Shown: positions 1 to 6,705 of the stretch, in pieces
Position numbering within the stretch: the first letter of the stretch is position 1
Layout: every line of letters begins with the position of its first letter
DNA from: an uncultured Eubacteriales bacterium
GTDB taxonomy: Bacteria; Bacillota; Clostridia; Oscillospirales; Oscillospiraceae
Assembly (NCBI GenBank): GCA_934567745.1
Contig: CAKTJM010000059.1
Span: 1 to 10,804 of the forward strand
Length of the DNA stretch: 10,804 nt
Reading direction: 5' to 3'
The notes under the pieces: generated by a model
The model's database searches: none
The model's input: only the letters and a program-made list of their open reading frames with translations
What the model was told of the DNA's origin: nothing
Translations under genes and position numbers: made by a program

Positions 1-830
1 GTCTCCTCCACCCTGGCGAGGCGGGCGGTCACGTCCCGCTGGGCCGCGTCCAGGTCGTCGAGCGTCCGCTGGAGGTCCGCGTCCGTCTGCGCGTCCCGGC
101 CGATCAGCTCCGCGAGGAGCGCCGTCGTCTCCGCGAGGGGCAGCTTCCCCGCGCGGGCCTCGTCCAGCGCGGGCAGCGGCTCGTCCCACTGGATGCCGCC
201 GAGATACTGGTCCACGCTGGCCCGGGCGGTCTCGCACTGCTTTTGCAGCCGCCCGGTCTCGCCCTTGAGCCGCTCCTGGAGCACCATATAATACCGCGTC
301 CGGAACAGCTCGCGGAAGATCTCCTGCCGCGTCCGGGTGTCCGCCAGCAGGAGCTTGAGGAAGTCGCCCTGGGCGATCATGGCGACCTGGGCGAACTGGT
401 CCCGGTCCAGTCCGAGCTGGGTGACGATGGCGCGGTCCACCTCCCGGCCCTTCGTGAGCACGCGGCCGTCGGGCAGGTGCAGCTCCGCCTCCGCCCGCTG
501 GGTGGCGGTGCCGCCGCCGCGCTTGGCGGGGCGGGTGTACTCCGGGTTGCGGCGGACGGTGTAGGTCTCGCCCCCGTAGGAGAAGACCAGCTCGACGAAG
601 GTCGGTGTCTCCGGCCGGGCGTATTGGGAGCGGAGCATGGACGCATCGCGCGCCGCGCCGCTGGGCGTGCCGTAGAGCGCGTAGGAGATCGCGTCGAAGA
701 GGGTGGTCTTCCCCGCCCCGGTGTCGCCCGCGATCAGGTACAGTCCCTGCCGTCCGAGCCGTTCCAGGTCCAGCACGGTCTCCCCTGCATACGGCCCGAA
801 GGCGGACAGCGTCAGTCTCAGCGGTCTCAT
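1..830 (-). CDS. sbcC: Exonuclease subunit SbcC, N-terminal part (cut by window edge)
   Basis: This is the N-terminal 276 or so codons of SbcC, the SMC/Rad50-like ATPase of the SbcCD nuclease that opens hairpin and protein-blocked DNA ends in the cytoplasm. The start is the ATG at 830-828, preceded by a GGGAGGGGGAG ribosome binding site. Its ATG overlaps the sbcD stop as ATGA, so translation is probably coupled. The protein begins MRPLRLTLSAFGPYAG, typical of the family. A Walker A motif GDTGAGKTT lies at residues 35-43, and the family Q-loop region (MIAQGDFLKLL) at about 151-161. After residue about 170 it becomes charged and Leu/Gln/Arg-rich, as expected for the start of the long coiled coil. 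The zinc hook, second coil and Walker B lie beyond the left edge and cannot be assessed. Identification is very secure; completeness is unknown. Confidence 0.96.
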   Translation of the reverse strand, partial: MRPLRLTLSAFGPYAGETVLDLERLGRQGLYLIAGDTGAGKTTLFDAISYALYGTPSGAARDASMLRSQYARPETPTFVELVFSYGGETYTVRRNPEYTRPAKRGGGTATQRAEAELHLPDGRVLTKGREVDRAIVTQLGLDRDQFAQVAMIAQGDFLKLLLADTRTRQEIFRELFRTRYYMVLQERLKGETGRLQKQCETARASVDQYLGGIQWDEPLPALDEARAGKLPLAETTALLAELIGRDAQTDADLQRTLDDLDAAQRDVTARLARVEE

Positions 831-1963
831 GGCTCCCCCTCCCAGATCTCCTCGATCAGCCCGCGGACGAAGGCGCGCTGCGCCTCGCCCATGGGCCGTC
901 CGTTCTGCTGTGTGTAGAACCCCTCCAGCAGCTCCAGCGGCGACCGCCGCACGGCTGCCGCCTCCTCTTCCTCCACCAGACGGCCCGCGCGGGTGCGCGC
1001 GTTGTCGTAGTCGAGCTTCATGAGCCAGGGGTAGAAGAGCCGCAGCTTGCCCACCGCGTCGGGGACGTCCTCCTCGTCCGTGAGGGTGAGGTGGACGTAG
1101 TCCCCCGACGCCCGGGCGCAAACGTCCCGGCGGGTCAGCTCCTCATAGGTCCCGCGCAGCTCCACCATGTCCCGCAGGGGGACGAGCGGCACGGTGCGGA
1201 CCGCGATGGTGCCCTTCTCCCCCAGCTCGACCACGGTGACGGACTTGTGGTGCCGTGCCTCGGAGAAGGAGTATTTCAGCGGAGTGCCGCAGTAGCGGAC
1301 CGTCTCCCGCCCCACCCGCTGCGGGCCGTGGAGGTGGCCCAGGGCCACGTAGTCGAACCCGTCGAAGACCGACACGTCCACGTCGTCCAGCCCGCCCACG
1401 GAGATCTCCTCCGAGTCGCACCGGTCCGCGCCCGTGACGAGCTGGTGCGCCACGAGCACGTTCCGCCGGGCGGGATCGACCGGCGCGCCGCCGAGGGCGG
1501 CGGCGACCGCGTCGCCGTAGTCGTCGATCGCCCGCTCCGGGAAGAAGCGGCGCACGGCCGCGGGCTTGAGGAAGGGCAGCAGGTAGAGGTCCACCGGGCC
1601 GTGCGCGTCCCACAGCGTGTGCGGGACCATGGTCCCGTCGTATACCGGGGCCAGGTGGACGCCGCTGCCCGCCATGAGCCGCCCGCCAAAGGCCATGCGC
1701 TCCGGCGAGTCGTGGTTGCCGCTGATGGCGAAGACGGCCGGGCCGCGCCGGGCCAGCTCCACGAGGAACCAGTCGAGCAGGCGGACGGCCTCGACGGAGG
1801 GGACGGTCTTGTCGTAGACGTCCCCGGCGATCAGGACGGCGTCCGGCCGCTCCCGATCGACGATCTGCAGGATCTGGGCGAGGACGTGGCGCTGGTCCTC
1901 CAGCAGGGAGAACTCGTTGACCCGCTTGCCCAGATGCAGGTCGGAGAGATGGATGAGCTTCAT
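827..1963 (-). CDS. sbcD: Exonuclease subunit SbcD (Mre11-type nuclease)
   Basis: This 378-residue protein is the metal-dependent nuclease partner of SbcC, related to Mre11. Together they cut DNA hairpins and process double-strand ends. Calcineurin-like phosphoesterase motifs are all visible: SDLHLGK (D8, H10), AGDVYD (D48), GNHD (N83, H84), H173 in LVAHQ, and GHLH (H210, H212). The length is within the usual SbcD range. The ATG start at 1963-1961 has an AAAGGA ribosome binding site inside the end of pcrA and overlaps the pcrA stop as ATGA. The 3' end overlaps sbcC in the same way, so pcrA, sbcD and sbcC form one tightly coupled transcription unit. No internal anomaly is seen. Confidence 0.97.
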   Translation of the reverse strand: MKLIHLSDLHLGKRVNEFSLLEDQRHVLAQILQIVDRERPDAVLIAGDVYDKTVPSVEAVRLLDWFLVELARRGPAVFAISGNHDSPERMAFGGRLMAGSGVHLAPVYDGTMVPHTLWDAHGPVDLYLLPFLKPAAVRRFFPERAIDDYGDAVAAALGGAPVDPARRNVLVAHQLVTGADRCDSEEISVGGLDDVDVSVFDGFDYVALGHLHGPQRVGRETVRYCGTPLKYSFSEARHHKSVTVVELGEKGTIAVRTVPLVPLRDMVELRGTYEELTRRDVCARASGDYVHLTLTDEEDVPDAVGKLRLFYPWLMKLDYDNARTRAGRLVEEEEAAAVRRSPLELLEGFYTQQNGRPMGEAQRAFVRGLIEEIWEGEP

Positions 1964-4143
1964 ATCGGGTCCTTTCTCGGGTCGGGCCGATCGGCCCGCT
2001 CCAGCTTCGCGCGGAACGAGATGCGGCGGGGCGTGTCCAGCTCGTCGAACCGGACGAGGTGCGCGCCCCTGTCCCGGTCCACGTCCAGCACCGTGCCCAG
2101 GCCGAACAGGGCGTGGCGCACCCGCTGGCCGACCGGGAGGATCCGGTCGTCCCCGTCGCCCGCCAGCGAGAGGGCGGCGCGCGCGGCGTACTGCGCGGCG
2201 TCGCGGATCAGCCCCTCGTCCGGCTCCTCGGTGTAGGTCAGGTGGTCCGGGCCGATGTCCAGCAGGAACCGCGAGGGCCAGCGGGGCGAGCCGTCGAAGT
2301 TCCGCCCGCCCGACGCGGAGAGGTACAGCCCCCGCTCCGCCCGGGTCACCGCCACGAAGGCCAGCCGCCGCTCCTCCTCCATCCCCGTCAGGGTCCGGAT
2401 CTTGCGCGAGGGGAAGATCCCCTCGTCCATCCCGCAGAGGAAGACGTAGGGGAACTCCAGCCCCTTGGCGGCGTGGACGGTCATCAGCTTCACCCGGTCG
2501 CCCCGGTCCGCCGTGTCGGCGTTGGTGAAGAGCGCGACGTGGGCGAGATAGTGCTCCAGCCCGCTCTCCTCGCCGCAGCTCGTCTCGTACTCATAGACCG
2601 ACTGCTTCAGCTCCGCCAGGTCGTCCAGCCGCTCCTGGCTGCCCTCCGTGCGGCGGGCGCGCTCATAGCCGCTCTCGTCCAGGATCGCGGAGAGGACCTC
2701 GGAGACGGTCCGGCCCTGCCGCTCCGCCGCGGCCCGCTCGATCAGTTCCACGAACGCCCGCGCCTGCGTCCCCTTGAACACGTCGTCGTCCAGCGTCGCC
2801 CGCAGCGCCTGGTAGAGCGAGCAGCCGCGCGCCTGCGCGGCCTCCTCCAAAAAGGCCATCCGCCGCTTGCCCAGGTTCCGCTTGGGGACGTTGACGACGC
2901 GGCGGAAGGACAGGTCGTCCTGATAGGCGATCATCCGCAGGTAGGACAGCGCGTCCTTGATCTCCCGGCGGTCGTAGAACTGCACGCCGCTGTAGATGAC
3001 GTAGGGGAGCTTCTCCTCCAGCAGGACCGCCTCGACCGCCCGCGTCACGTGGTGCGCGCGGTAGAGGATGGCCACGTCCCGCAGGGGCACGCCCTGCGCC
3101 TGCAGGGCGCGGATCTCCCCGGCGATCCACCGCGCCTCGGCCTCCTGCGTCTCGGCCAGGTGGCAGAGGACCGGTGGGCCGGAGGGCCGCGTCGCGGTCA
3201 ACTCCTTGTCGATCCGGTGGCCGTTCTTCACGATGAGCGCGTTGGCGGCCGCCAGGATCTGCGGCGTGGAGCGGTAGTTCTCCGTCATCAGGACCGTCCG
3301 GGTCCCGGGGAAGACCTTGTCGAAGTCCATCAGGAACTTCACGCTCGCGCCGCGCCAGGTGTAGATGGTCTGGTCCGGGTCGCCCACGACGAAGAGGTTG
3401 CCGTGGTAGCCGCAGAGGACCTCCATGAGGTCGTATTGGGGCTGGTCGATGTCCTGGAACTCGTCGATCATGATGTATTCCAGCCGCTCCTGCCATTTGC
3501 GGCAGAGGTCCTCGTGCGTCCGGAAGATGTGGAGGGTGAACAGGATGAGGTCGTTGTAGTCCAGGCCGAAGCACTTCTTCTGCTGGTAGAGGTAGCCGTA
3601 GAAGATGACGTCCCCCGTGGCCTCGGCGCGCAGGTACTTCTCGCGCAGGGCCTCCAGCGACAGGTCGATCAGGTCCCGGTAGTACTCCGGCTCCTTCTGC
3701 GTCTTGCGGATCTCGATCAGGTCCCGCGCGGCGGAGAAGGTCATCTCCCGCAGGCCCAGGCCGCGCTCCTCGTAGACGATCCGGAGCATCGCGTCGATGT
3801 CGGCGTTGTCCAGCACGAGGAAGCTCTTGGGGTAGCGGACGGCGTGGCTGTCCTCCTGGAGGACGGCCACGCAGAAGCCGTGGAAGGTGTTGATGTATCC
3901 CGTATCGTCGTCGCCCGTCAGGGCGCGGATCCGCTGGCGCAGCTCCGCCGCGGACTTGTTCGTGAAGGTCACGCACAGTATGTTCCCCGGCAGGATGCCC
4001 AGCTCCTGGACGAGGTAGGCGAAGCGGCGCGTCAGGGCGCGGGTCTTGCCGGAGCCCGCGCCCGCGACCACGCGGACCGGGCCCTCCGTGGTCGTGACCG
4101 CCTCCCGTTGCGCGGCGTTGAGTCCTTGCAGCAGCTCTGTCAT
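1960..4143 (-). CDS. pcrA: ATP-dependent DNA helicase PcrA/UvrD (SF1A)
   Basis: This 727-residue superfamily 1A helicase moves 3' to 5' on single-stranded DNA and acts in nucleotide excision repair, replication restart and clearing RecA or stalled RNA polymerase. Motifs in order: AGAGSGKT (Walker A, 27-34), TFHGF (about 86-90), DEFQDID (Walker B, 227-233), GDPDQTIYTWRGA (254-266), ENYRS (288-292), VHAAKGLEF (556-564) and VAVTRAERGLYLS (597-609). A basic, glycine-containing C-terminal segment (VGQRVRHALFGLGTV, about 671-685) looks like the PcrA Tudor-type domain that contacts RNA polymerase. The ATG at 4143-4141 is preferred over an upstream in-frame start at 4224, because it follows GGAGGAAGG at correct spacing and begins with the family N-terminus. 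The longer version would start upstream of the predicted promoter. It is the first gene of the pcrA-sbcD-sbcC operon, with an SOS box in the promoter. Confidence 0.96.
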   Translation of the reverse strand: MTELLQGLNAAQREAVTTTEGPVRVVAGAGSGKTRALTRRFAYLVQELGILPGNILCVTFTNKSAAELRQRIRALTGDDDTGYINTFHGFCVAVLQEDSHAVRYPKSFLVLDNADIDAMLRIVYEERGLGLREMTFSAARDLIEIRKTQKEPEYYRDLIDLSLEALREKYLRAEATGDVIFYGYLYQQKKCFGLDYNDLILFTLHIFRTHEDLCRKWQERLEYIMIDEFQDIDQPQYDLMEVLCGYHGNLFVVGDPDQTIYTWRGASVKFLMDFDKVFPGTRTVLMTENYRSTPQILAAANALIVKNGHRIDKELTATRPSGPPVLCHLAETQEAEARWIAGEIRALQAQGVPLRDVAILYRAHHVTRAVEAVLLEEKLPYVIYSGVQFYDRREIKDALSYLRMIAYQDDLSFRRVVNVPKRNLGKRRMAFLEEAAQARGCSLYQALRATLDDDVFKGTQARAFVELIERAAAERQGRTVSEVLSAILDESGYERARRTEGSQERLDDLAELKQSVYEYETSCGEESGLEHYLAHVALFTNADTADRGDRVKLMTVHAAKGLEFPYVFLCGMDEGIFPSRKIRTLTGMEEERRLAFVAVTRAERGLYLSASGGRNFDGSPRWPSRFLLDIGPDHLTYTEEPDEGLIRDAAQYAARAALSLAGDGDDRILPVGQRVRHALFGLGTVLDVDRDRGAHLVRFDELDTPRRISFRAKLERADRPDPRKDPI

Positions 4144-4173
4144 CGTCCTTCCTCCCGTTCGTTTCGTCCCCCT

Positions 4174-4202
4174 ATCATACCACAGCGAAGGCAGTCGAAC
4201 AA
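4174..4202 (-). promoter_or_regulatory. Promoter of pcrA-sbcD-sbcC
   Basis: Read on the minus strand, TTGTTC (4202-4197) and TATGAT (4179-4174) are separated by exactly 17 bases, a good sigma-A type match. Transcription would begin near 4167, leaving a short leader before the ribosome binding site and ATG at 4143. The -35 hexamer is embedded in the LexA box, so a bound repressor would block RNA polymerase directly. This is seen in sequence only; the start site is not mapped. Confidence 0.75.
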
Positions 4203-4209
4203 GTGTTCG
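4196..4209. promoter_or_regulatory. LexA/DinR-type SOS box
   Basis: The sequence CGAACAAGTGTTCG matches the Gram-positive LexA (DinR) consensus CGAACRNRYGTTCG at every defined position. It is a near-perfect dyad: CGAAC and GTTCG are exact inverted repeats around a four-base centre. It covers the -35 hexamer of the pcrA promoter, the usual place for a repressor. It lies about 46 bases upstream of the -35 of the divergent phosphatase promoter, so regulation of that gene is less likely. Inferred effect: derepression of pcrA, sbcD and sbcC after DNA damage. Confidence 0.82.
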
Positions 4210-4254
4210 TTCAGAAAAGCGCACCGCCGACGGTCCGGGCGCGCAGATCCGGGC

Positions 4255-4283
4255 TGGTCAAAGCGGGCCGGGCGTGGTATCAT
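4255..4283 (+). promoter_or_regulatory. Promoter of the phosphatase-proX-vat-HD operon
   Basis: TGGTCA (4255-4260) and TATCAT (4278-4283) are spaced 17 bases apart, matching sigma-A consensus at 4 of 6 and 5 of 6 positions. Transcription would start near 4290, giving a leader of about 55 bases before the ATG at 4346. It diverges from the pcrA promoter within a shared 202-base intergenic region. Confidence 0.6.
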
Positions 4284-4294
4284 GGGGAAAAACC

Positions 4295-4330
4295 GTGCCC
4301 ACAGGGGCACGCCGCCCGGGAGCCGGGCGG
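4295..4330 (+). other. Two adjacent stem-loops in the operon leader
   Basis: The short leader contains two perfect small hairpins. GTGCCC at 4295-4300 pairs with GGGCAC at 4305-4310 across a four-base loop. CCGCCCGG at 4312-4319 pairs with CCGGGCGG at 4323-4330 across the loop GAG. The second ends exactly where the GGAGGAGGAGGG ribosome binding site (4329-4340) begins, so it may protect the 5' end or modulate ribosome access. No T-tract follows, so it is not an intrinsic terminator. It matches no riboswitch class I know. Confidence 0.45.
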
Positions 4331-4345
4331 AGGAGGAGGGCGTCA

Positions 4346-4819
4346 ATGACCAAGCTGTTGTTCATCTGCCACGGCAACATCTGCCGCAGTCCGATGGCGG
4401 CGTTCGTCATGCGCGATCTCGTGGCCAAGGCCGGGCTGGCCGACCGGTTCGCGATCGCGTCGGCGGCGACCAGCCGGGAGGAGATCGGCAACCCCGTCTA
4501 TCCTCCCGCGCGGCGGGAGCTGGCCCGGCACGGCGTCGCCTGCGGCCCGCACGCGGCGCGGCAGCTGACCGGGCGGGACTATGACGACTACGACCTGCTC
4601 ATCGGGATGGACCGGGCGAACCTGCGGGACATGCGGCGGATCTGCGGCGGCGACCCGGCGGGGAAGCTCTCCCTCCTGCTCGACTGGACCGACCGGCCCG
4701 GCGACGTGGCGGACCCGTGGTACACCGGCGACTTCGCGGCGACCTGGCGCGACGTCGCGGAGGGCTGTCAGGCGCTGCTCGACGCCCTCACGACCGAGAG
4801 GAAGGAGCGAGACGGATGA
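4346..4819 (+). CDS. Low-molecular-weight protein tyrosine phosphatase
   Basis: This 157-residue cytoplasmic enzyme hydrolyses phosphotyrosine (possibly phosphoarginine, as with the Bacillus YwlE branch) through a cysteinyl-phosphate intermediate. The P-loop CHGNICRS gives the CX5R signature with C8 as nucleophile and R14 binding phosphate. The general acid is D123 in ADPWY, and the length is standard for the family. The start is the ATG at 4346, after a strong GGAGGAGGAGGG site. Longer in-frame readings upstream would run through the promoter and leader and are rejected. The Asp-Pro-Trp motif followed by Tyr and the overall sequence fit classical LMW-PTP; the substrate cannot be told from sequence. 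No tyrosine kinase or capsule gene is adjacent. Its stop overlaps the next start as ATGA. Confidence 0.93.
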   Translation: MTKLLFICHGNICRSPMAAFVMRDLVAKAGLADRFAIASAATSREEIGNPVYPPARRELARHGVACGPHAARQLTGRDYDDYDLLIGMDRANLRDMRRICGGDPAGKLSLLLDWTDRPGDVADPWYTGDFAATWRDVAEGCQALLDALTTERKERDG

Positions 4820-5304
4820 CCAAACAGGAGACCTATGACCTCCTGCGTGCCGAGGGGATCGCGTTCGAGAGCACGGAGCACGCGGCGGTCTATGATATGG
4901 CGGGCTGCGCCGCGCTGGCGCTGCCCTATCCCGAGGACGACGCGAAGAACCTCCTCGTCCGGGACGACAAGAAGCGCAGCTACTATCTCATCACGGTCCG
5001 CGGGGACAAGCGGGTCGATCTGAAGGCGTTCCGCGCGGCCCACGGCACGCGGCCGCTGAGCTTCGCCTCGGCGGACGACCTGCTGGCCCTCCTGGGGCTC
5101 ACGCCCGGCTCCGTCACGCCGCTGGGGCTGCTCCACGACACGGCGCACCGCGTGCAGCTCTATCTGGACGAGAGCTTCCTCCAGCCGCCCGGGCGCATCG
5201 GCGTCCACCCCAACGACAACACCGCGACGGTCTGGCTCCGCGCGGAGGACCTGATCGCGCTCCTCCGCGCGCACGGGACGACCGTGACGACGACGGCGCT
5301 GTGA
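4816..5304 (+). CDS. Prolyl-tRNA editing protein (ProX / YbaK-EbsC deacylase family)
   Basis: This 162-residue protein belongs to the stand-alone aminoacyl-tRNA deacylases homologous to the insertion domain of bacterial prolyl-tRNA synthetase. They hydrolyse tRNA-Pro mischarged with alanine or similar small amino acids. Family features seen are the conserved lysine in AKNLLVRDDKKRSYYL (about 43-58), GLLHDTAH (104-111) and HPNDNTATVWL (131-141), all typical of the ProXp-ala/PrdX branch. The start is the ATG at 4816, with AAGGAGCGAGACGG upstream, overlapping the phosphatase stop. In some clostridia relatives (PrdX) sit beside proline reductase genes, but no such genes occur here, so general tRNA proofreading is the safer reading. 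The exact misacylated substrate is inferred. Confidence 0.88.
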   Translation: MTKQETYDLLRAEGIAFESTEHAAVYDMAGCAALALPYPEDDAKNLLVRDDKKRSYYLITVRGDKRVDLKAFRAAHGTRPLSFASADDLLALLGLTPGSVTPLGLLHDTAHRVQLYLDESFLQPPGRIGVHPNDNTATVWLRAEDLIALLRAHGTTVTTTAL

Positions 5305-5333
5305 GCCGTCCGACCGGAAAGGAGCGACGGACC

Positions 5334-5969
5334 ATGAACGGACCCGATCCCAACGCCATCCATCCCAACGAAGCCATCCGGCAGGTCGTCTACCTCAAGA
5401 ACGTCATCACCCGCCCGACCATCCTCGTGGGGGACTACACCTATTACGACGACGTGGACGGGGCGGAGCGGTTCGAGGAGCACGTCACCCACCACTACGA
5501 CTTCCTCGGCGACCGGCTCATCATCGGCAAGTTCTGCGCCATCGGCCGAGGCGTGGAGTTCATCATGAACGGGGCCAACCACCGCATGGGCTCCGTGACC
5601 ACCTACCCCTTCAACATCTTCGGCCACGGCTGGGAGGGGTCCGCCCCCGCGCGGGACGAGCTGCCCCTCAAGGGCGACACCGTCGTGGGCAACGACGTGT
5701 GGTTCGGCCAGGACGTCACCGTCCTGCCCGGCGTGCACATCGGGGACGGGGCGATCATCGGGGCGCGGTCCGTGGTGGGGCGGGACGTCCCGCCGTATGC
5801 CATCGCCGTGGGGGACCCCTGCCGGGTCGTCCGGATGCGGTTCGACCAGGCGCTGATCGACCGGCTGCTGGCGCTGCGCTGGTGGGACCGGGACATCGCG
5901 TGGATCACCCGGCATCTGGACGTCCTGTGCAGCAGCGACCCGACGCGGATCTGGGAGATCGAGGACTGA
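5334..5969 (+). CDS. Vat-family (xenobiotic) O-acetyltransferase, streptogramin A type
   Basis: This 211-residue protein belongs to the left-handed beta-helix xenobiotic acetyltransferases, acetyl-CoA dependent trimeric enzymes that include Vat and CatB. It follows Vat proteins closely along its length: GDYTYYDD (about 33-40), IGKFCAIG (64-71), IMNGANHRM (77-85) with the expected catalytic histidine H83, TYPFNIFGHGW (90-100), GNDVWFGQDV and the C-terminal RFDQ...LRWWD segment. Hexapeptide repeats (I/V-G-D/N) are visible around IIGKFC, VVGNDVWFG, HIGDGAIIG. The ATG at 5334 follows AAGGAGCGACGG; a GTG at 5301 overlapping the previous stop is possible but lacks a good site. Inferred activity: acetylation of virginiamycin M-like streptogramins A. 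Chromosomal relatives may instead act on other hydroxylated compounds, so resistance is not proven. Confidence 0.87.
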   Translation: MNGPDPNAIHPNEAIRQVVYLKNVITRPTILVGDYTYYDDVDGAERFEEHVTHHYDFLGDRLIIGKFCAIGRGVEFIMNGANHRMGSVTTYPFNIFGHGWEGSAPARDELPLKGDTVVGNDVWFGQDVTVLPGVHIGDGAIIGARSVVGRDVPPYAIAVGDPCRVVRMRFDQALIDRLLALRWWDRDIAWITRHLDVLCSSDPTRIWEIED

Positions 5970-6011
5970 CCGCGCCGACCATGAAACGACCCAAAAGGAG
6001 GAGACCGCCCC

Positions 6012-6527
6012 ATGACCACCGCTGACATCATGAAGAGGATGATCCTCTTCTCGAACGGGGACCGACACGACGTCGGGCATTTCCTCAAGGTCACCGCCTA
6101 CGCCCGGACCATCGGCCTGTGCGAGGGGCTGGACCCGAAAACGCTCCGGACGCTGGAGATCGCCGCCATCGTGCACGACATCGCCTGCCCGCTCTGCCGG
6201 GAGAAATACGGCAACACCAACGGCAAGGCGCAGGAGCGCGAGGGCATCCCCCTCGTCCGCGAATTCTTCGCCGGGACCGATCTTGAGCCGGAGGTCCTCG
6301 ACCGGGTGGCCTATCTCGTCGGGCACCACCACACCCTGGGAGACATCGACGGGCTGGACTACCAGATCCTCATCGAGGCCGACTCCCTCGTCAACGCCTC
6401 GGAGAGCCAGTATCCCCTCTCCAACGTCCGGAACAGCCTGGACCGGATCTTCCGGACCGAGACGGGGCGGACGCTCCTGCGGTCCCTCTATCTCGACGGG
6501 GCAGAAGGGGACGCGATCGTCCCATGA
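6012..6527 (+). CDS. HD-domain phosphohydrolase
   Basis: This 171-residue, single-domain HD superfamily protein is a probable metal-dependent phosphohydrolase of unknown substrate. Metal ligands are visible: H19 or H23 in the first helix (DRHDVGHFLKV), H55-D56 in AIVHDIA, H105-H107 in VGHHHT and D124 in EADSLVN. The layout resembles small clostridial HD proteins often annotated only as phosphohydrolases. The ATG at 6012 follows AAAAGGAGGAG with a ten-base spacer; a second in-frame ATG at 6030 (MKRMILF) is less likely. It is the last gene of the operon, 42 bases after the vat-like gene and just before a strong terminator. Nothing suggests it is a nucleotide second-messenger enzyme in particular. 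Confidence 0.85.
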   Translation: MTTADIMKRMILFSNGDRHDVGHFLKVTAYARTIGLCEGLDPKTLRTLEIAAIVHDIACPLCREKYGNTNGKAQEREGIPLVREFFAGTDLEPEVLDRVAYLVGHHHTLGDIDGLDYQILIEADSLVNASESQYPLSNVRNSLDRIFRTETGRTLLRSLYLDGAEGDAIVP

Positions 6528-6533
6528 CAGGAG

Positions 6534-6573
6534 GAGGACGGCCGCTCCCTTGCGGCCGTCCTCGTTTTCGTTC
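6534..6573 (+). terminator. Intrinsic terminator after the HD gene
   Basis: GAGGACGGCCGC (6534-6545) pairs perfectly with GCGGCCGTCCTC (6552-6563) over the six-base loop TCCCTT, and GTTTTCGTTC follows. A 12-base-pair GC-rich stem plus a T-rich tail six bases after the HD stop codon is a strong rho-independent terminator closing the four-gene operon. Confidence 0.9.
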
Positions 6574-6642
6574 CCCCGACCGGCGTGTCCGTGTCTCGCA
6601 GCGGCTCGTCGGCGCAGCCAAAATTGGATCTCCGTTTTTGCA

Positions 6643-6671
6643 CAGACAGCTCTCTCGTTTCGTGCTATGCT
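6643..6671 (+). promoter_or_regulatory. Promoter of the TSUP-adaA-ogt cluster
   Basis: CAGACA (6643-6648) and TATGCT (6666-6671) are 17 bases apart. The -10 is preceded by TGC, giving an extended -10 element (TGnTATGCT). Transcription would start near 6678, and a GAAGGG ribosome binding site lies at 6694-6699. The region 6574-6642 between the upstream terminator and this promoter shows no gene or other feature. No E. coli-type Ada box (AAAGCGCA) is seen. Confidence 0.55.
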
Positions 6672-6694
6672 GGCAGCACAAGAAACAGAGAGAG
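6650..6694. promoter_or_regulatory. Imperfect inverted repeat over the promoter (possible operator)
   Basis: The left arm at 6650-6666 (CTCTCTCGTTTCGTGCT) mirrors the right arm at 6675-6694. They share CTCTCTC, GTTTC and GTGCT blocks, with one- and two-base bulges, around an eight-base centre. It spans the extended -10 and the expected start site. Because the left arm lies upstream of the transcription start, it cannot be an RNA hairpin from this promoter, so a protein-binding site is the better guess. The gaps between blocks make this tentative. Confidence 0.35.
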
Positions 6695-6705
6695 AAGGGA
6701 TGTCG

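Noticed and set aside
605..2236. Long plus-strand open frame of 543 codons opposite sbcC, sbcD and the 3' end of pcrA
   Set aside because: It is antisense to well-recognised genes, Arg/Pro/Val/Gly-rich, has no family motif, and arises from the strong third-position G+C bias.
2059..4584. Plus-strand open frame of 841 codons opposite pcrA and running into the phosphatase gene
   Set aside because: It mirrors pcrA codons on the other strand and overlaps the phosphatase in another frame; composition is repetitive and no domain is recognisable.
5981..6025. Short frame MKRPKRRRPPHDHR between the vat-like and HD genes
   Set aside because: It has only 14 codons, no ribosome binding site of its own, and contains the ribosome binding site of the HD gene.
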